Source of the DNA: Chloroflexota bacterium
GTDB lineage: Bacteria; Chloroflexota; Anaerolineae; Anaerolineales; UBA11579
Direction: 5' to 3'
Assembly (NCBI GenBank): GCA_009391835.1
Contig: QWJF01000010.1
Span: 1-54,802, forward strand
Length of the DNA: 54,802 nucleotides
Positions 25,172-33,842 of this stretch are shown here, piece after piece; position 1 is the first letter of the stretch, and each line of letters opens with the position of its first letter. The notes beneath the pieces were generated by a model. It had not been told where the DNA came from. It searched no databases and saw only the letters and a program-made list of their open reading frames with translations. The position numbers and the translations under genes are program-made.

Positions 25172-27433
25172 ATGAGCGATCTGCGCAAAGATGCGCTTGA
25201 ATATCATCAACTCAATAACAAGCCTGGAAAAATTTCGATCCTTCCGACCAAACCCCTGGACACTCAAAGGGATTTGGCCCTGGCCTATTCGCCGGGCGTG
25301 GCTGAGCCTGTGCTCGAAATCGAGAAAGACCCGGCCAATGCCTACCTGTATACAGCCAAAGGAAATTTAGTTGGTGTAATTTCGAATGGCACCGCCATAT
25401 TAGGGCTGGGGGATCGCGGCGCCCTGGCATCCAAACCTGTGATGGAAGGCAAAGGGGTGCTGTTCAAAAAATTTGCGGATATTGATGTTTTTGACATTGA
25501 AATCAACGCTCGAACAGTTGATGAAATGGTCAGCGTAATTGCCGCAATGGAGCCGACATTTGGTGGCATTAATCTGGAAGATATTAAGGCGCCCGAATGT
25601 TTTGAGGTTGAGAGGCGCTTGGAAGAAATGCTTGATATTCCCGTCTTTCACGACGACCAGCACGGCACCGCTATTATTTCGAGTGCTGGCTTGCTAAATG
25701 CCCCTGAGCTTGTTGACAAAAGGATTGAAAAAATCAAGATCGTAGTGTCAGGAGCCGGCGCCTCCGCAATTTCGTGCGCCAAGATGGCAATGCTTCTCGG
25801 CGTCAAGCGGGAACATATTGTTCTGGTGGATAGCAAAGGCGTGATCTACAAAGGCCGTGAAGAGGGCATGAATGCCTACAAAGAGGAATTTGCGATTGAT
25901 ACCAAAGATCGAACTCTCGCCGACGCAATCAAGGGGGCCGACGTCTTTTACGGGCTTTCAGTGGCGGGCTTGCTTAAACCAGAAATGGTTAAAGGCATGG
26001 CAAAGAATCCACTGATTTTCGCAATGGCGAATCCCGACCCCGAGATTGGCTACGATGAAGCCAAAGCAGTTCGCCCCGATGCCATCGTGGCCACCGGCCG
26101 CTCGGACTTTCCCAACCAGATTAACAACGTCCTGGGCTTCCCTTTCATCTTTCGGGGTGCCCTCGATGTCCGCGCCAGTCACATCAATGATGAGATGAAA
26201 ATAGCCGCCGCAAAATCCTTGTCGGAGCTAGCCAAACAGGATGTTCCCGATAGTGTTCTTCGCGCCTATGGCTTGGAGAGTCTTAAGTTTGGCACCGATT
26301 ACATCATTCCCAAACCGCTAGACCCCCGCGTCTTGCTTTGGGAAGCGCCCGCGGTTGCCGAGGCCGCCATTAAATCGGGCGTCGCCCGGCGTCAAATAGA
26401 TTTGGCTGAATATCGTAATCAATTAGCCCTGCGCCAGGACAAAGGCCAACAGGTGCGCCACTACTTTATGAGCAAGGCCAAATTGCTCAAGCAGCACTCT
26501 CGCATTGCGTTTCCCGAAGGGGAAGAACCCAAAATTATTCGCGCCGCAGTGCAAGTGAATGAAGAGGGCATTGCCTTGCCCATTTTGCTTGGGCGGCCGG
26601 ATGTGATCCTGGCTCAGATAAAGGAATTGGGTCTGAGCTACACCCCCGAGATCATTGATCCTCGAAATTATGAGCGATTGCCCGAATATATTTCCGCGTT
26701 CTACGAATTGCGGCAGCGCAATGGTGTTACGCGGCGATCCGCCCAAAAGCATATGCGCGACCGCAACACCTTGGGAGCCATGATGGTCAAGATGGGTGAT
26801 GCCGACGCAATGGTCTCCGGGCTTACCTATGAGTATCCCGAAGTCATCCGCCCGGCCTTGGAAATCCATCATACGCGGGAGGACGTGAATCGCGCCGCCG
26901 GCGTGTATATCATGATAGTGAATGACCGCGTCTATCTGTTCACTGATGCTACGGTAAACATTGATCCTGGTGCTGAAGACCTTTCTGAGATTGCTATTTT
27001 GGCGGCCGGCTTTGCTAAAGAACTGGGTCTAACGCCTAGGGTAGCCATGCTCTCCTTTTCCAACTTCGGTAGCACCCCGCATCCGCATTCTCAAAAAGTG
27101 CGCAAGGCTGTCGAATTGGTGCGCGCCAAAGCGCCCGACCTCGTGGTGGATGGCGAAATGCAGGCGGATACCGCTGTCGTCGCCGAGATTGTAGAAAAGC
27201 GCTATCCTTTCAGTCGGGTTAAGGATGCCAACGTACTGGTCTTTCCCTCGCTGGAAGCCGCCAATATCGCCTATAAATTGTTGGATCGCATGAGCGATGC
27301 GCAAGCCATCGGCCCGATTCTGTTGGGCATGGGTGCGCCGATCCATGTGTTACAAACAGGGGACGATGTACGCAACATCGTTAACGTGGCCGCAGTGGCT
27401 GCCCTGGACGCGGCCTCGCGCCGAAAAAAGTAA
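25172..27433 (+). CDS. maeB: NADP-dependent malic enzyme fused to phosphotransacetylase-like domain
   Basis: This 753-residue protein has a malic-enzyme part to about residue 425 ([62 protein letters not shown]). It converts malate to pyruvate with NAD(P)+. The second half ([19 protein letters not shown] ... [14 protein letters not shown] ... [16 protein letters not shown]) resembles phosphate acetyltransferase and in MaeB-type enzymes is regulatory rather than catalytic. The ATG follows AGGAG. It is transcribed away from recA. Confidence 0.95.
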   Translation: MSDLRKDALEYHQLNNKPGKISILPTKPLDTQRDLALAYSPGVAEPVLEIEKDPANAYLYTAKGNLVGVISNGTAILGLGDRGALASKPVMEGKGVLFKKFADIDVFDIEINARTVDEMVSVIAAMEPTFGGINLEDIKAPECFEVERRLEEMLDIPVFHDDQHGTAIISSAGLLNAPELVDKRIEKIKIVVSGAGASAISCAKMAMLLGVKREHIVLVDSKGVIYKGREEGMNAYKEEFAIDTKDRTLADAIKGADVFYGLSVAGLLKPEMVKGMAKNPLIFAMANPDPEIGYDEAKAVRPDAIVATGRSDFPNQINNVLGFPFIFRGALDVRASHINDEMKIAAAKSLSELAKQDVPDSVLRAYGLESLKFGTDYIIPKPLDPRVLLWEAPAVAEAAIKSGVARRQIDLAEYRNQLALRQDKGQQVRHYFMSKAKLLKQHSRIAFPEGEEPKIIRAAVQVNEEGIALPILLGRPDVILAQIKELGLSYTPEIIDPRNYERLPEYISAFYELRQRNGVTRRSAQKHMRDRNTLGAMMVKMGDADAMVSGLTYEYPEVIRPALEIHHTREDVNRAAGVYIMIVNDRVYLFTDATVNIDPGAEDLSEIAILAAGFAKELGLTPRVAMLSFSNFGSTPHPHSQKVRKAVELVRAKAPDLVVDGEMQADTAVVAEIVEKRYPFSRVKDANVLVFPSLEAANIAYKLLDRMSDAQAIGPILLGMGAPIHVLQTGDDVRNIVNVAAVAALDAASRRKK

Positions 27434-27495
27434 ACGCTTTGGCCTGAGTGTGCCAGGGTGGGGCGCTCGCAACCAAAAACGCTTGAGGAGCTGTT

Positions 27496-27990
27496 CTGAT
27501 AAAACCAACCAGCATTTTATTTGTGTGTCTCGGCAACATTGTTCGCAGCCCCTTAGCTGAGCACATGTTTCGGCATTTAGCTGAGCAGGAGGGGCTTGGC
27601 CAAAAATATGAAGTTGATTCGGCGGGCACTGCCGCGTACCACATTGGCGATTCTCCGGACGCGCGCATGCGCAAAGTGGCTGCTGACCGCGGCCTCGTAT
27701 ATTCGGGTTCGGGCCGTCAATTCCATGCACGCGATTTTGAGGAGTTTGATCTGATTATCCCGATGGATACCAGTAACTTTGCCGATGTAGTGCGCATGGC
27801 GCCGGATGAAGCGGCAAAATCCAAAGTTCGCTTGATGCGTGAATTTGATCAAGAGGCCGGGGGCGATCTGTCCGTTCCCGATCCCTACTATGGCGGGCTG
27901 GACGGCTTTGAAGATGTCTACGACTTGATCGAGCGCTCAACCCGCGAGCTCCTTCACCGCCTGGAAGAGAAATCCCTGGATCGCGGGTGA
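27496..27990 (+). CDS. Low-molecular-weight protein tyrosine phosphatase family
   Basis: This phosphatase has the P-loop CLGNIVRS (Cys-x5-Arg-Ser) and the general-acid loop VPDPYYGG. The first canonical in-frame start, GTG at 27523, puts the catalytic cysteine at residue 2 and loses the strand KPTSILFV that all members need. In frame upstream, until the stop at 27484, there is no ATG, GTG or TTG. GGAG at 27487-27490 points to CTG at 27496 (or ATA at 27499). The second P-loop cysteine is Val. The gene overlaps the following ketosamine-kinase gene (GTGA), hinting that the real substrate may be a sugar-phosphate adduct rather than phosphotyrosine. Confidence 0.85.
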   Translation: MIKPTSILFVCLGNIVRSPLAEHMFRHLAEQEGLGQKYEVDSAGTAAYHIGDSPDARMRKVAADRGLVYSGSGRQFHARDFEEFDLIIPMDTSNFADVVRMAPDEAAKSKVRLMREFDQEAGGDLSVPDPYYGGLDGFEDVYDLIERSTRELLHRLEEKSLDRG

Positions 27991-28838
27991 TTCCGAATCA
28001 CGTAACCGAATGGTTGGCGCAGCAAGGCTACGGGGCTGTTGTTGCCCAAGTTCCGATAACCGGGGGCTGCATTAGCAACGGGCTGTCCCTCGAAACAAAA
28101 AGTGGTTCCCGCTTCTTTTTGAAAACAAATAGTTTGGCGCCCGAAGATATGTTTATTCGGGAGGCAGAAGGATTGGCCGCAATTCGTGACGTCAGGGAAC
28201 CGCGCGTGCCACAAAGCTTTCTGTCCGCATCCGATTTTCTTCTCCTTGAGGATATGCAACCGACCGCGCCTTCTGATGCGTATTGGCCACGCCTGGGGCG
28301 TCAACTGGCTCGCTTGCATCAGGTTACCCACTCGAAATTTGGCTTTCCACACGACAATTATATTGGAAGTACCCCTCAGCCAAATCTCCGAACCAGCGAT
28401 GGCTTCGAGTTTTTCGCCGAACACCGCCTGATCTTCCAGGCCCGGCTGGCTCGAAATGCGGGCCTTCTGGAGTCTGCCGCAGCAGCTAACGTCGAAAAGC
28501 TGGCCCATGATTTACGAAATCTTGTGCCGGATCAACCAGCCTCCTTGATTCACGGAGATTTGTGGTCCGGAAATGCGATCACTGATTCGCGCGGCGAGCC
28601 CGTCCTGATTGATCCTGCCGTTCATTATGGTTGGGCGGAAGCTGAACTGGGAATGACCACCATGTTTGGCGGATTCGCCCGCGAATTTTATGTCGCCTAT
28701 CAGGAAATCCGAAGCCTGGAAACGGGCTGGCAGGAGCGCCTACCCATCTATAACCTCTACCACTGGTTAAATCACCTCAACCTCTTCGGCCCAGCCTACC
28801 GCAGCCAGGTGGAAGCCGTACTAAACCGTTTTCTTTGA
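27987..28838 (+). CDS. Fructosamine/ketosamine 3-kinase family protein
   Basis: This 283-residue protein has the aminoglycoside-phosphotransferase-like fold of the fructosamine-3-kinase family. It shows VPITGGCISNGLSLETKSG, FLKTN (ATP lysine), EAEGLAAI, the catalytic ASLIHGDLWSGNAI and DPAVHYGWAEAELGMT. Family members phosphorylate protein-bound ketosamines so that they decompose, which repairs glycated protein. The initiator is GTG overlapping the phosphatase stop. The start codon lies in a small GTGATT/AATCAC hairpin (27987-28001). Many bacterial members prefer ribulosamines or erythrulosamines. Confidence 0.92.
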   Translation: MIPNHVTEWLAQQGYGAVVAQVPITGGCISNGLSLETKSGSRFFLKTNSLAPEDMFIREAEGLAAIRDVREPRVPQSFLSASDFLLLEDMQPTAPSDAYWPRLGRQLARLHQVTHSKFGFPHDNYIGSTPQPNLRTSDGFEFFAEHRLIFQARLARNAGLLESAAAANVEKLAHDLRNLVPDQPASLIHGDLWSGNAITDSRGEPVLIDPAVHYGWAEAELGMTTMFGGFAREFYVAYQEIRSLETGWQERLPIYNLYHWLNHLNLFGPAYRSQVEAVLNRFL

Positions 28839-28898
28839 CTTACAGATCAACCCCAGCCAATTGGAAAGCCTGCAACACAACCTATGAATCCCAGCGGC

Positions 28899-28904
28899 TA
28901 TAAT
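28899..28904 (+). promoter_or_regulatory. -10 box of the NBR1-like lipoprotein gene
   Basis: A perfect TATAAT lies six bases before the ATG at 28911. No Shine-Dalgarno is present, and the start site would fall on or very near the A of the start codon, so the message is probably leaderless. No convincing -35 hexamer is seen. Confidence 0.5.
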
Positions 28905-28910
28905 CGGCTC

Positions 28911-29882
28911 ATGCTGAAAAATAGACAATTCCTGCTTCTTCCGTTGCTGGCTCTTGTGTTGGCTGCTTGCTCGGGGCGAAATGGCCTTGCGGCTGGCATT
29001 TGCGATTCCGCAACCTTTATTGATCACGTGAGCCTGGATGTTCCCGTTGAAGAAGGGAGCCGCTTGATGCCCGGCACGCATTTCACAAAAACCTGGCGGG
29101 TGACCAATGCTGGCGACTGCACCTGGGATACGGAATACGCCTTGGAATTGACCTCTGGGGAGGCGATGAATCCTTCGGATAAATTATCCCTTGCTGAAAG
29201 TGTCGCTCCCGGAGAAACCATAGATTTCTCAATCCGCATGACCGCCCCCCAGGAACCCGGACAGTATGTTGCAGAGTGGATGTTGCGCAACGCGCAGAGA
29301 GAGCCCTTTGGCGTCGGCGCAGACGGCCAGCAGCCGCTGCTTGTGGATATCAACGTTGCCGATGTGCCCCCTGGAGTGGTCTACGATTTTACGCAGATAG
29401 TCTGCTTTGCAGAATGGCATAGCGGCTTGGCTGATTTTCTCCCCTGCGAAAGCACTGCAAACGAGGAGGACATGCGCATTGGCTATGTAACCGTGAACCA
29501 GGCTCCTGCCCTGGAACACAGTTCAAGTGGAAATCCGCCTGTCATTGAAATGAAGGGCAACAACCAATCCGGTGGATGGATCACGGGCATATTTCCAGCC
29601 ATAACCATCCAGCCCGGGGACGAGTTTTCGGCCACAGTGGGCTGTTTCGACAGCATGCAGGATTGCTCGGTGACCTTTAGTGTGGGCTACGAACTCAGCG
29701 ATGGCACAACTGGATCGCTGGGTGCATGGGAAGAGGTGTACGACACTGTGGCCACGGATATCTTGGTGGATTTGAGTGAGCTTGCAGGAAAAGAGGCCAG
29801 CATCATTTTGAGAGTTGAAGAGAATGGGGGCCGCTCCCTCGAAGCGGTCGGTTTTTGGATGGATGCCCGCATCCAACGATAG
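28911..29882 (+). CDS. Secreted lipoprotein with NBR1-like Ig domain
   Basis: This 323-residue protein has a lipoprotein signal peptide (FLLLPLLALVLAAC, lipobox LAAC, Cys20). Next comes a domain of about 110 residues, FTKTWRVTNAGDCTWDTEY ... VAPGETIDFSIRMTAPQEPGQYVAEWMLRNA, which has the tryptophan pattern of the NBR1 central Ig-like domain. The C-terminal half (about 170-323) is beta-rich with four cysteines and no family that I recognise. It should be anchored on the outer face of the membrane. An upstream ATG at 28884 is less likely because it precedes the -10 box. Confidence 0.85.
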   Translation: MLKNRQFLLLPLLALVLAACSGRNGLAAGICDSATFIDHVSLDVPVEEGSRLMPGTHFTKTWRVTNAGDCTWDTEYALELTSGEAMNPSDKLSLAESVAPGETIDFSIRMTAPQEPGQYVAEWMLRNAQREPFGVGADGQQPLLVDINVADVPPGVVYDFTQIVCFAEWHSGLADFLPCESTANEEDMRIGYVTVNQAPALEHSSSGNPPVIEMKGNNQSGGWITGIFPAITIQPGDEFSATVGCFDSMQDCSVTFSVGYELSDGTTGSLGAWEEVYDTVATDILVDLSELAGKEASIILRVEENGGRSLEAVGFWMDARIQR

Positions 29883-29898
29883 CCAGAGTATGCATCCG

Positions 29899-29932
29899 AA
29901 ATGCCTGCACAACGTGCAAGCATTTTCTTTTT
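29899..29932 (+). terminator. Intrinsic terminator after the lipoprotein gene
   Basis: AAATGC (29899-29904) pairs with GCATTT (29920-29925), and TGCAC (29906-29910) with GTGCA (29914-29918), separated by one mismatch, with an AAC loop. TCTTTTT follows. It isolates the dcw cluster from upstream transcription. From here to 30057 no gene is seen. Confidence 0.85.
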
Positions 29933-30057
29933 AACGTCGGGTCTCGCGCCAACCTTAAAAATTTCACCCCGTTCATTGAGTCCACCCAATATATTGTCTT
30001 CTTGATGGGTTGTGGCCTATAGATGGGTGTGCGAAATTCCGCCCTTGGAGGAATGGC

Positions 30058-30086
30058 TTGCAGCCGTCGAGTCTTTCAGCTATACT
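30058..30086 (+). promoter_or_regulatory. Promoter of the dcw cluster
   Basis: TTGCAG (30058-30063) and TATACT (30081-30086) are separated by 17 bases. Transcription would start near 30093, about 77 bases before mraZ. The repeats of the putative MraZ operator begin two bases after the -10 box. Confidence 0.8.
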
Positions 30087-30087
30087 G

Positions 30088-30122
30088 TGGCAACTTGTGG
30101 GCCGAAGTGGCATAAAGTGGGA
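30088..30122 (+). promoter_or_regulatory. Putative MraZ operator: four TGG(G/C)N repeats
   Basis: TGGCA (30088), TGGGC (30098), TGGCA (30108) and TGGGA (30118) occur at an exact 10-base period with five-base spacers. Direct TGGGN repeats with five-base spacers upstream of mraZ are the documented binding site of MraZ in enterobacteria and other phyla. Position over the transcription start implies repression of the cluster by its first gene product. Confidence 0.8.
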
Positions 30123-30141
30123 CGCCGGACTTAACCGGCGT
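30122..30141 (+). promoter_or_regulatory. Hairpin in the mraZ leader, possible attenuator
   Basis: ACGCCGG (30122-30128) pairs with CCGGCGT (30135-30141) around ACTTAA, and TTCTTCGTTT follows. The stem is strong but the T-tract is interrupted, so termination would be partial. It lies between the operator and the mraZ start. Confidence 0.5.
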
Positions 30142-30169
30142 TTCTTCGTTTAGGCCCGGAGTAGAACCT

Positions 30170-30616
30170 ATGTTCTTGGGCGAATACCTACACTCAATTG
30201 ATGAAAAGGGCCGTCTCACGGTCCCTGCGCGCTACCGCCAACTTTTGGCGGAGGGCGGCTATATCACGCATGGATTCGACCAGAATCTAATGGTACTTCG
30301 CTCGGGGTCGTTTGAGCAAATGTCCAGCAAGGTGAATCAAATGAGCCTGACCAAACAGAGCGCCCGCGAACTGCGCCGTCTTCTCTTCTCCCAGGCTCAG
30401 TTTATTGAGCCGGATAAAAGCGGCCGTATCCTGATCCCGCAATTTTTGCGTGACGAAATGGGTTTAAACGGAGAAGCCCAGGTTGTCGGGGTAGGGGCCT
30501 ACTTTGAAATTTGGACGCAGCCAGTTTGGAAAAAGCAGATGGCCGCAATGCGCGATGCCCAGGCAAATGCACAATATTTTGAAGATCTCGATCTTTTTGC
30601 TGATGAAGACGCATGA
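30170..30616 (+). CDS. mraZ: Transcriptional regulator MraZ
   Basis: This 148-residue protein starts MFLGEYLHSIDEKGRLTVPARYRQLL and has a second AbrB/SpoVT-like half DKSGRILIPQFLRDEMGL. MraZ forms rings of these swapped beta domains and represses the dcw promoter. It is the first gene of the cluster, just past the four repeats described above. The stop overlaps the rsmH ATG (ATGA). Confidence 0.96.
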   Translation: MFLGEYLHSIDEKGRLTVPARYRQLLAEGGYITHGFDQNLMVLRSGSFEQMSSKVNQMSLTKQSARELRRLLFSQAQFIEPDKSGRILIPQFLRDEMGLNGEAQVVGVGAYFEIWTQPVWKKQMAAMRDAQANAQYFEDLDLFADEDA

Positions 30617-31551
30617 CAACGTCACAACCCGGTCCGCTGGCGCATCTCCCTGTACTTTACCGTGAGGTCCTGGACGCACTAAATCCGCACGCCAAGGGGC
30701 GCTATTTGGATGGAACCTTGGGCGCCGGTGGCCATGCTTGGGGCATCCTCGATCTGAGCCGCCCCGATGGAAAGCTGATCGGCTTGGATGTGGATCCCGA
30801 AGCCCTCGAAATGGCTACCCAGCGATTGGATGAATTTGGGCCGCGCGCCATAATCCTGAGAGCTTCCTACGGCCAGATAGCCGAGATTCTTGGCAAGGAA
30901 GAATGGTCCGCATTGGACGGAATTTTGCTCGACCTTGGCGCTTCTTCGATGCAGTTTGATAGGGCCCAGCGCGGTTTTTCGTTTAACAAGATGGGCCCCC
31001 TGGATATGCGCTTCGATCCCGACGGCGTGCTTAACGCCGAAATGCTTGTCAACGAATGGCCCGAAGAAGACCTGGCCAACGTGATTTTTCGCTATGGGGA
31101 AGAGCCTCGCGCTCGGCACGTGGCGCGCGCCATCGTTCAGGCCCGGCCACTCGAAAATAGTGTTCAGTTGGCCGAGATTGTCGCCCGGGGAGCGAAAGTC
31201 CGCCGGGGAGGTATGCACCCCGCCACGCGCACCTTTCAAGCTCTTCGCATAGCCGTAAATGCTGAGCTTGAAACGTTGCAAACCGCGTTGCCCCAAGGGA
31301 TCGATGCCCTCAGGTCTGGGGGCCGCCTTGCGGTGATTGCCTTCCACTCATTGGAAGATCGCATCGTCAAACAATTTTTCCGCACAGAGAGCCGTGATTG
31401 CATTTGCCCGCCGGAGCAATTGCAATGTACCTGTGACCACAAAGCCGCCATTAAGGAGATCACGCGGCGCCCAATCCGGCCAGATGAGTCCGAAATCGCA
31501 GCCAATCCACGTGCCCGCAGCGCCCGGCTGCGTGTGGCGGAGAAACTGTAA
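30613..31551 (+). CDS. rsmH: 16S rRNA (cytosine-1402-N4) methyltransferase
   Basis: This 312-residue SAM enzyme has the family signatures YLDGTLGAGGHAWGIL, GILLDLGASSMQFDRAQRGFSF, GPLDMRFD and LAVIAFHSLEDRIVKQFF. It methylates C1402 in the ribosomal P site. A cysteine-rich loop near the end (CICPPEQLQCTC) is also a family feature. Coupled to mraZ. Confidence 0.96.
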   Translation: MTTSQPGPLAHLPVLYREVLDALNPHAKGRYLDGTLGAGGHAWGILDLSRPDGKLIGLDVDPEALEMATQRLDEFGPRAIILRASYGQIAEILGKEEWSALDGILLDLGASSMQFDRAQRGFSFNKMGPLDMRFDPDGVLNAEMLVNEWPEEDLANVIFRYGEEPRARHVARAIVQARPLENSVQLAEIVARGAKVRRGGMHPATRTFQALRIAVNAELETLQTALPQGIDALRSGGRLAVIAFHSLEDRIVKQFFRTESRDCICPPEQLQCTCDHKAAIKEITRRPIRPDESEIAANPRARSARLRVAEKL

Positions 31552-31607
31552 GTTTTTTAAGGAGTAGTGGCACGCCTGTTGCACGCTTTAAATAAGAAGA
31601 TAACAAA

Positions 31608-32069
31608 ATGAGCAGAACAAAACGACTTATTCAAGCATATCGCCAGGCCCCCTGGCGAAAACAGGTCCAATTGGTTGGATTTATTGTCGCGGGCGTGGCC
31701 ATCGTGGCCCTGATTGCCGGCATCTATCTGGACGTTACTGCCCGAGCGGCAACAATGGGCCGCGCCGTGCAATCGCTGCAGGGGGCGCGCGAAGATTTGG
31801 AACAGAACCTCGAAGACTTGGAAACCGAATTGGCCTATCTAAACTCGGTTGCGACTATGCACGCTCGCGCCGAGAAACTTGGCTTCCAGGAATTATCCTC
31901 TAGCCTTGTCACGTATTTGCCTGTCTCCGGATATGAAGGCCGCGCAGACGCGCAATTGGCGCCTAATTTGGCCAGTCAATTTTCTACTGGCAGCCGCTTG
32001 CCCACCGCGTACACGCAATCCTTGTTTGATTGGTTTGGCGGCCTATTCAAATCGCTGGGGGGATTTTAG
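31608..32069 (+). CDS. ftsL: FtsL-like division protein
   Basis: This 153-residue protein has a basic cytoplasmic start, one membrane helix (LVGFIVAGVAIVALIAGIYL) and a coiled-coil stretch (LQGAREDLEQNLEDLETELAYLNS) followed by an extracytoplasmic tail. Sequence similarity to FtsL/DivIC cannot be proven by eye, but topology and its place between rsmH and the division PBP are those of FtsL. It would scaffold FtsQ, FtsI and FtsW at the septum. Its stop directly precedes the PBP ATG. Confidence 0.75.
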   Translation: MSRTKRLIQAYRQAPWRKQVQLVGFIVAGVAIVALIAGIYLDVTARAATMGRAVQSLQGAREDLEQNLEDLETELAYLNSVATMHARAEKLGFQELSSSLVTYLPVSGYEGRADAQLAPNLASQFSTGSRLPTAYTQSLFDWFGGLFKSLGGF

Positions 32070-33842
32070 ATGAACCGCGAGTTAACCTGGCGATATTTAA
32101 TGGCGGCCACTGTGCTAAGTGTGATGGGCTTGCTGATTCTCTGGCAAACATTCCGCATTCAAAGCGGCCCGAGAGCCACAACCTTTCTTAACCAGAGTGA
32201 GTTCTATAGCCGCCTGCTACGCAGGATCCAACCTCCCCGCGGCCAGATATTTGATCGGGATGGAAACTTGCTGGCAGGCAATCGAACCGTGTATGAAATT
32301 GGCGTGGAGCTGGCCTCCGTAGAAGATCCACGCGATATTGCCATTGCCCTCAGCGCCCTTGTTGGCGCCGATTACAACACCGTCCTGACTATCGCCAGTC
32401 AGCCAGCATCCGAAAACGCGATTTATGCGGTTCTGGCAGATTACGTCCCTCCTGAAAATATTGAGCTTCTCAAGGCCTACGACGTTAGCCGTCCGCCCCA
32501 ACCCGATGTTTCGCTTTTATGCTCCAACGATCCCGCACTAGAGTCATTAATTTGCACGGCCCATCTTCAGCGCAGCTACCCAGAGAAGGATCTGGCTTCA
32601 AGCGTGCTCGGTTTTGTCAGTCGCGAAGGCATTGGCTACTTTGGTGTCGAACAACAATATCAGGATTTGCTGGCTGGCTTATCGGAAACGGTGTGGGTTC
32701 CAACAGATCCCAGCCGCGCGGAAGAAATGCCCGAAATTCCCGCGGGGGCAAGCCTGGTTCTCACCCTAGATAGGGATATTCAAGCAGCAGTAGAAGATAT
32801 TTTGGATACCAATCTTGAACAAACCGGCGCCGAATCTGGCACGATCCTGGTCATGCACGCCACCACCGGAGAGATCCTTGCGATGGCTTCATCGCCTCGC
32901 CTCGACCTAAACGAATTCTGGAAATATCCTGAGATCTTCCCCGATAGTACGCCCTTCAACAGGGCCATCAGCCAAACCTATGAGCCCGGCTCTGTGTTCA
33001 AAATTGTCACGATGGCCGCCGCCCTCGACAAAAATGTTGTTAAACCCGATACGCCCTTCATGGATACCGGATACATAGAAATTGGCGGTATTGGTATCCG
33101 CAATTGGAATGGCCAGGCTTGGGGGCAGCAAAATATGCTAACTTGTCTGCAGTATTCCCTGAACGTCTGCCTGGCGTGGGTGGGTCAGGAACTTGGTGCG
33201 GATGCCTTCTACGATTATGTTCAAGAGTTTGGTTTTGGCTACACGACCGGAATTGATCTGGCTGGGGAGGCGCGCGGCAACGTAAAAGAACCTGGAGATC
33301 AGGATTGGTATCCAGCTGATTTGGGCACCAATACCTTTGGACAGGGCATTGCTGTTACGCCGGTGCAAATGGTCATGGCTGTTTCCGCCCTCACAAACAA
33401 TGGCCAGATGGTCATTCCGCACATTGTCAAGAGCCTGGTTCAAGACGGGAGTCAGTACAACATTTCACCCCAGTATGCCGGCGCGCCTATCACGGCCCAG
33501 ACCGCAAAAACGCTTTCGGAGATGCTGGCCGTATCCCTGGAACAGGAAGCCTCAAACGCGCTCGTGCCCGGCTATCGTGTGGCTGGCAAAACGGGCACCG
33601 CCCAGATTCCCGGCCCCAATGGCTATCTCAATAACCAAACCAACACCTCCTTTGTGGGTTGGGGTCCTGTGGATAGTCCCCAATTTATTGTCTACGTGTG
33701 GATCGAGAAACCCAGCACCTCGATTTGGGCCTCTGACATTGCCGCGCCGATTTTTTCTGAGGTAGTTGAACGCCTGGTTGTTTTGATGAATATTCCACCG
33801 GACGCGCTCCGCCTGGAACTTGCCGCTGCGGGGGCCAACTAG
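32070..33842 (+). CDS. ftsI: Division-type penicillin-binding protein 2 (FtsI-like transpeptidase)
   Basis: This 590-residue class B PBP has one N-terminal membrane anchor (TVLSVMGLLILWQTF), the dimerisation domain (IQPPRGQIFDRDGNLLAGN) and the transpeptidase domain. The transpeptidase motifs are SxxK in EPGSVFKIVTM, SxN in YSLNVC and KTGTA in VAGKTGTAQIP. It cross-links septal peptidoglycan with FtsW. No PASTA domains are seen. The gene abuts both neighbours without spacer. Confidence 0.93.
   Translation: MNRELTWRYLMAATVLSVMGLLILWQTFRIQSGPRATTFLNQSEFYSRLLRRIQPPRGQIFDRDGNLLAGNRTVYEIGVELASVEDPRDIAIALSALVGADYNTVLTIASQPASENAIYAVLADYVPPENIELLKAYDVSRPPQPDVSLLCSNDPALESLICTAHLQRSYPEKDLASSVLGFVSREGIGYFGVEQQYQDLLAGLSETVWVPTDPSRAEEMPEIPAGASLVLTLDRDIQAAVEDILDTNLEQTGAESGTILVMHATTGEILAMASSPRLDLNEFWKYPEIFPDSTPFNRAISQTYEPGSVFKIVTMAAALDKNVVKPDTPFMDTGYIEIGGIGIRNWNGQAWGQQNMLTCLQYSLNVCLAWVGQELGADAFYDYVQEFGFGYTTGIDLAGEARGNVKEPGDQDWYPADLGTNTFGQGIAVTPVQMVMAVSALTNNGQMVIPHIVKSLVQDGSQYNISPQYAGAPITAQTAKTLSEMLAVSLEQEASNALVPGYRVAGKTGTAQIPGPNGYLNNQTNTSFVGWGPVDSPQFIVYVWIEKPSTSIWASDIAAPIFSEVVERLVVLMNIPPDALRLELAAAGAN

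Noticed and set aside
30006-30028. Further TGGGT copies upstream of the mraZ promoter as extra MraZ sites
   Set aside because: Their spacing is irregular (7 and 11 bases), unlike the strict 10-base period of the four repeats.
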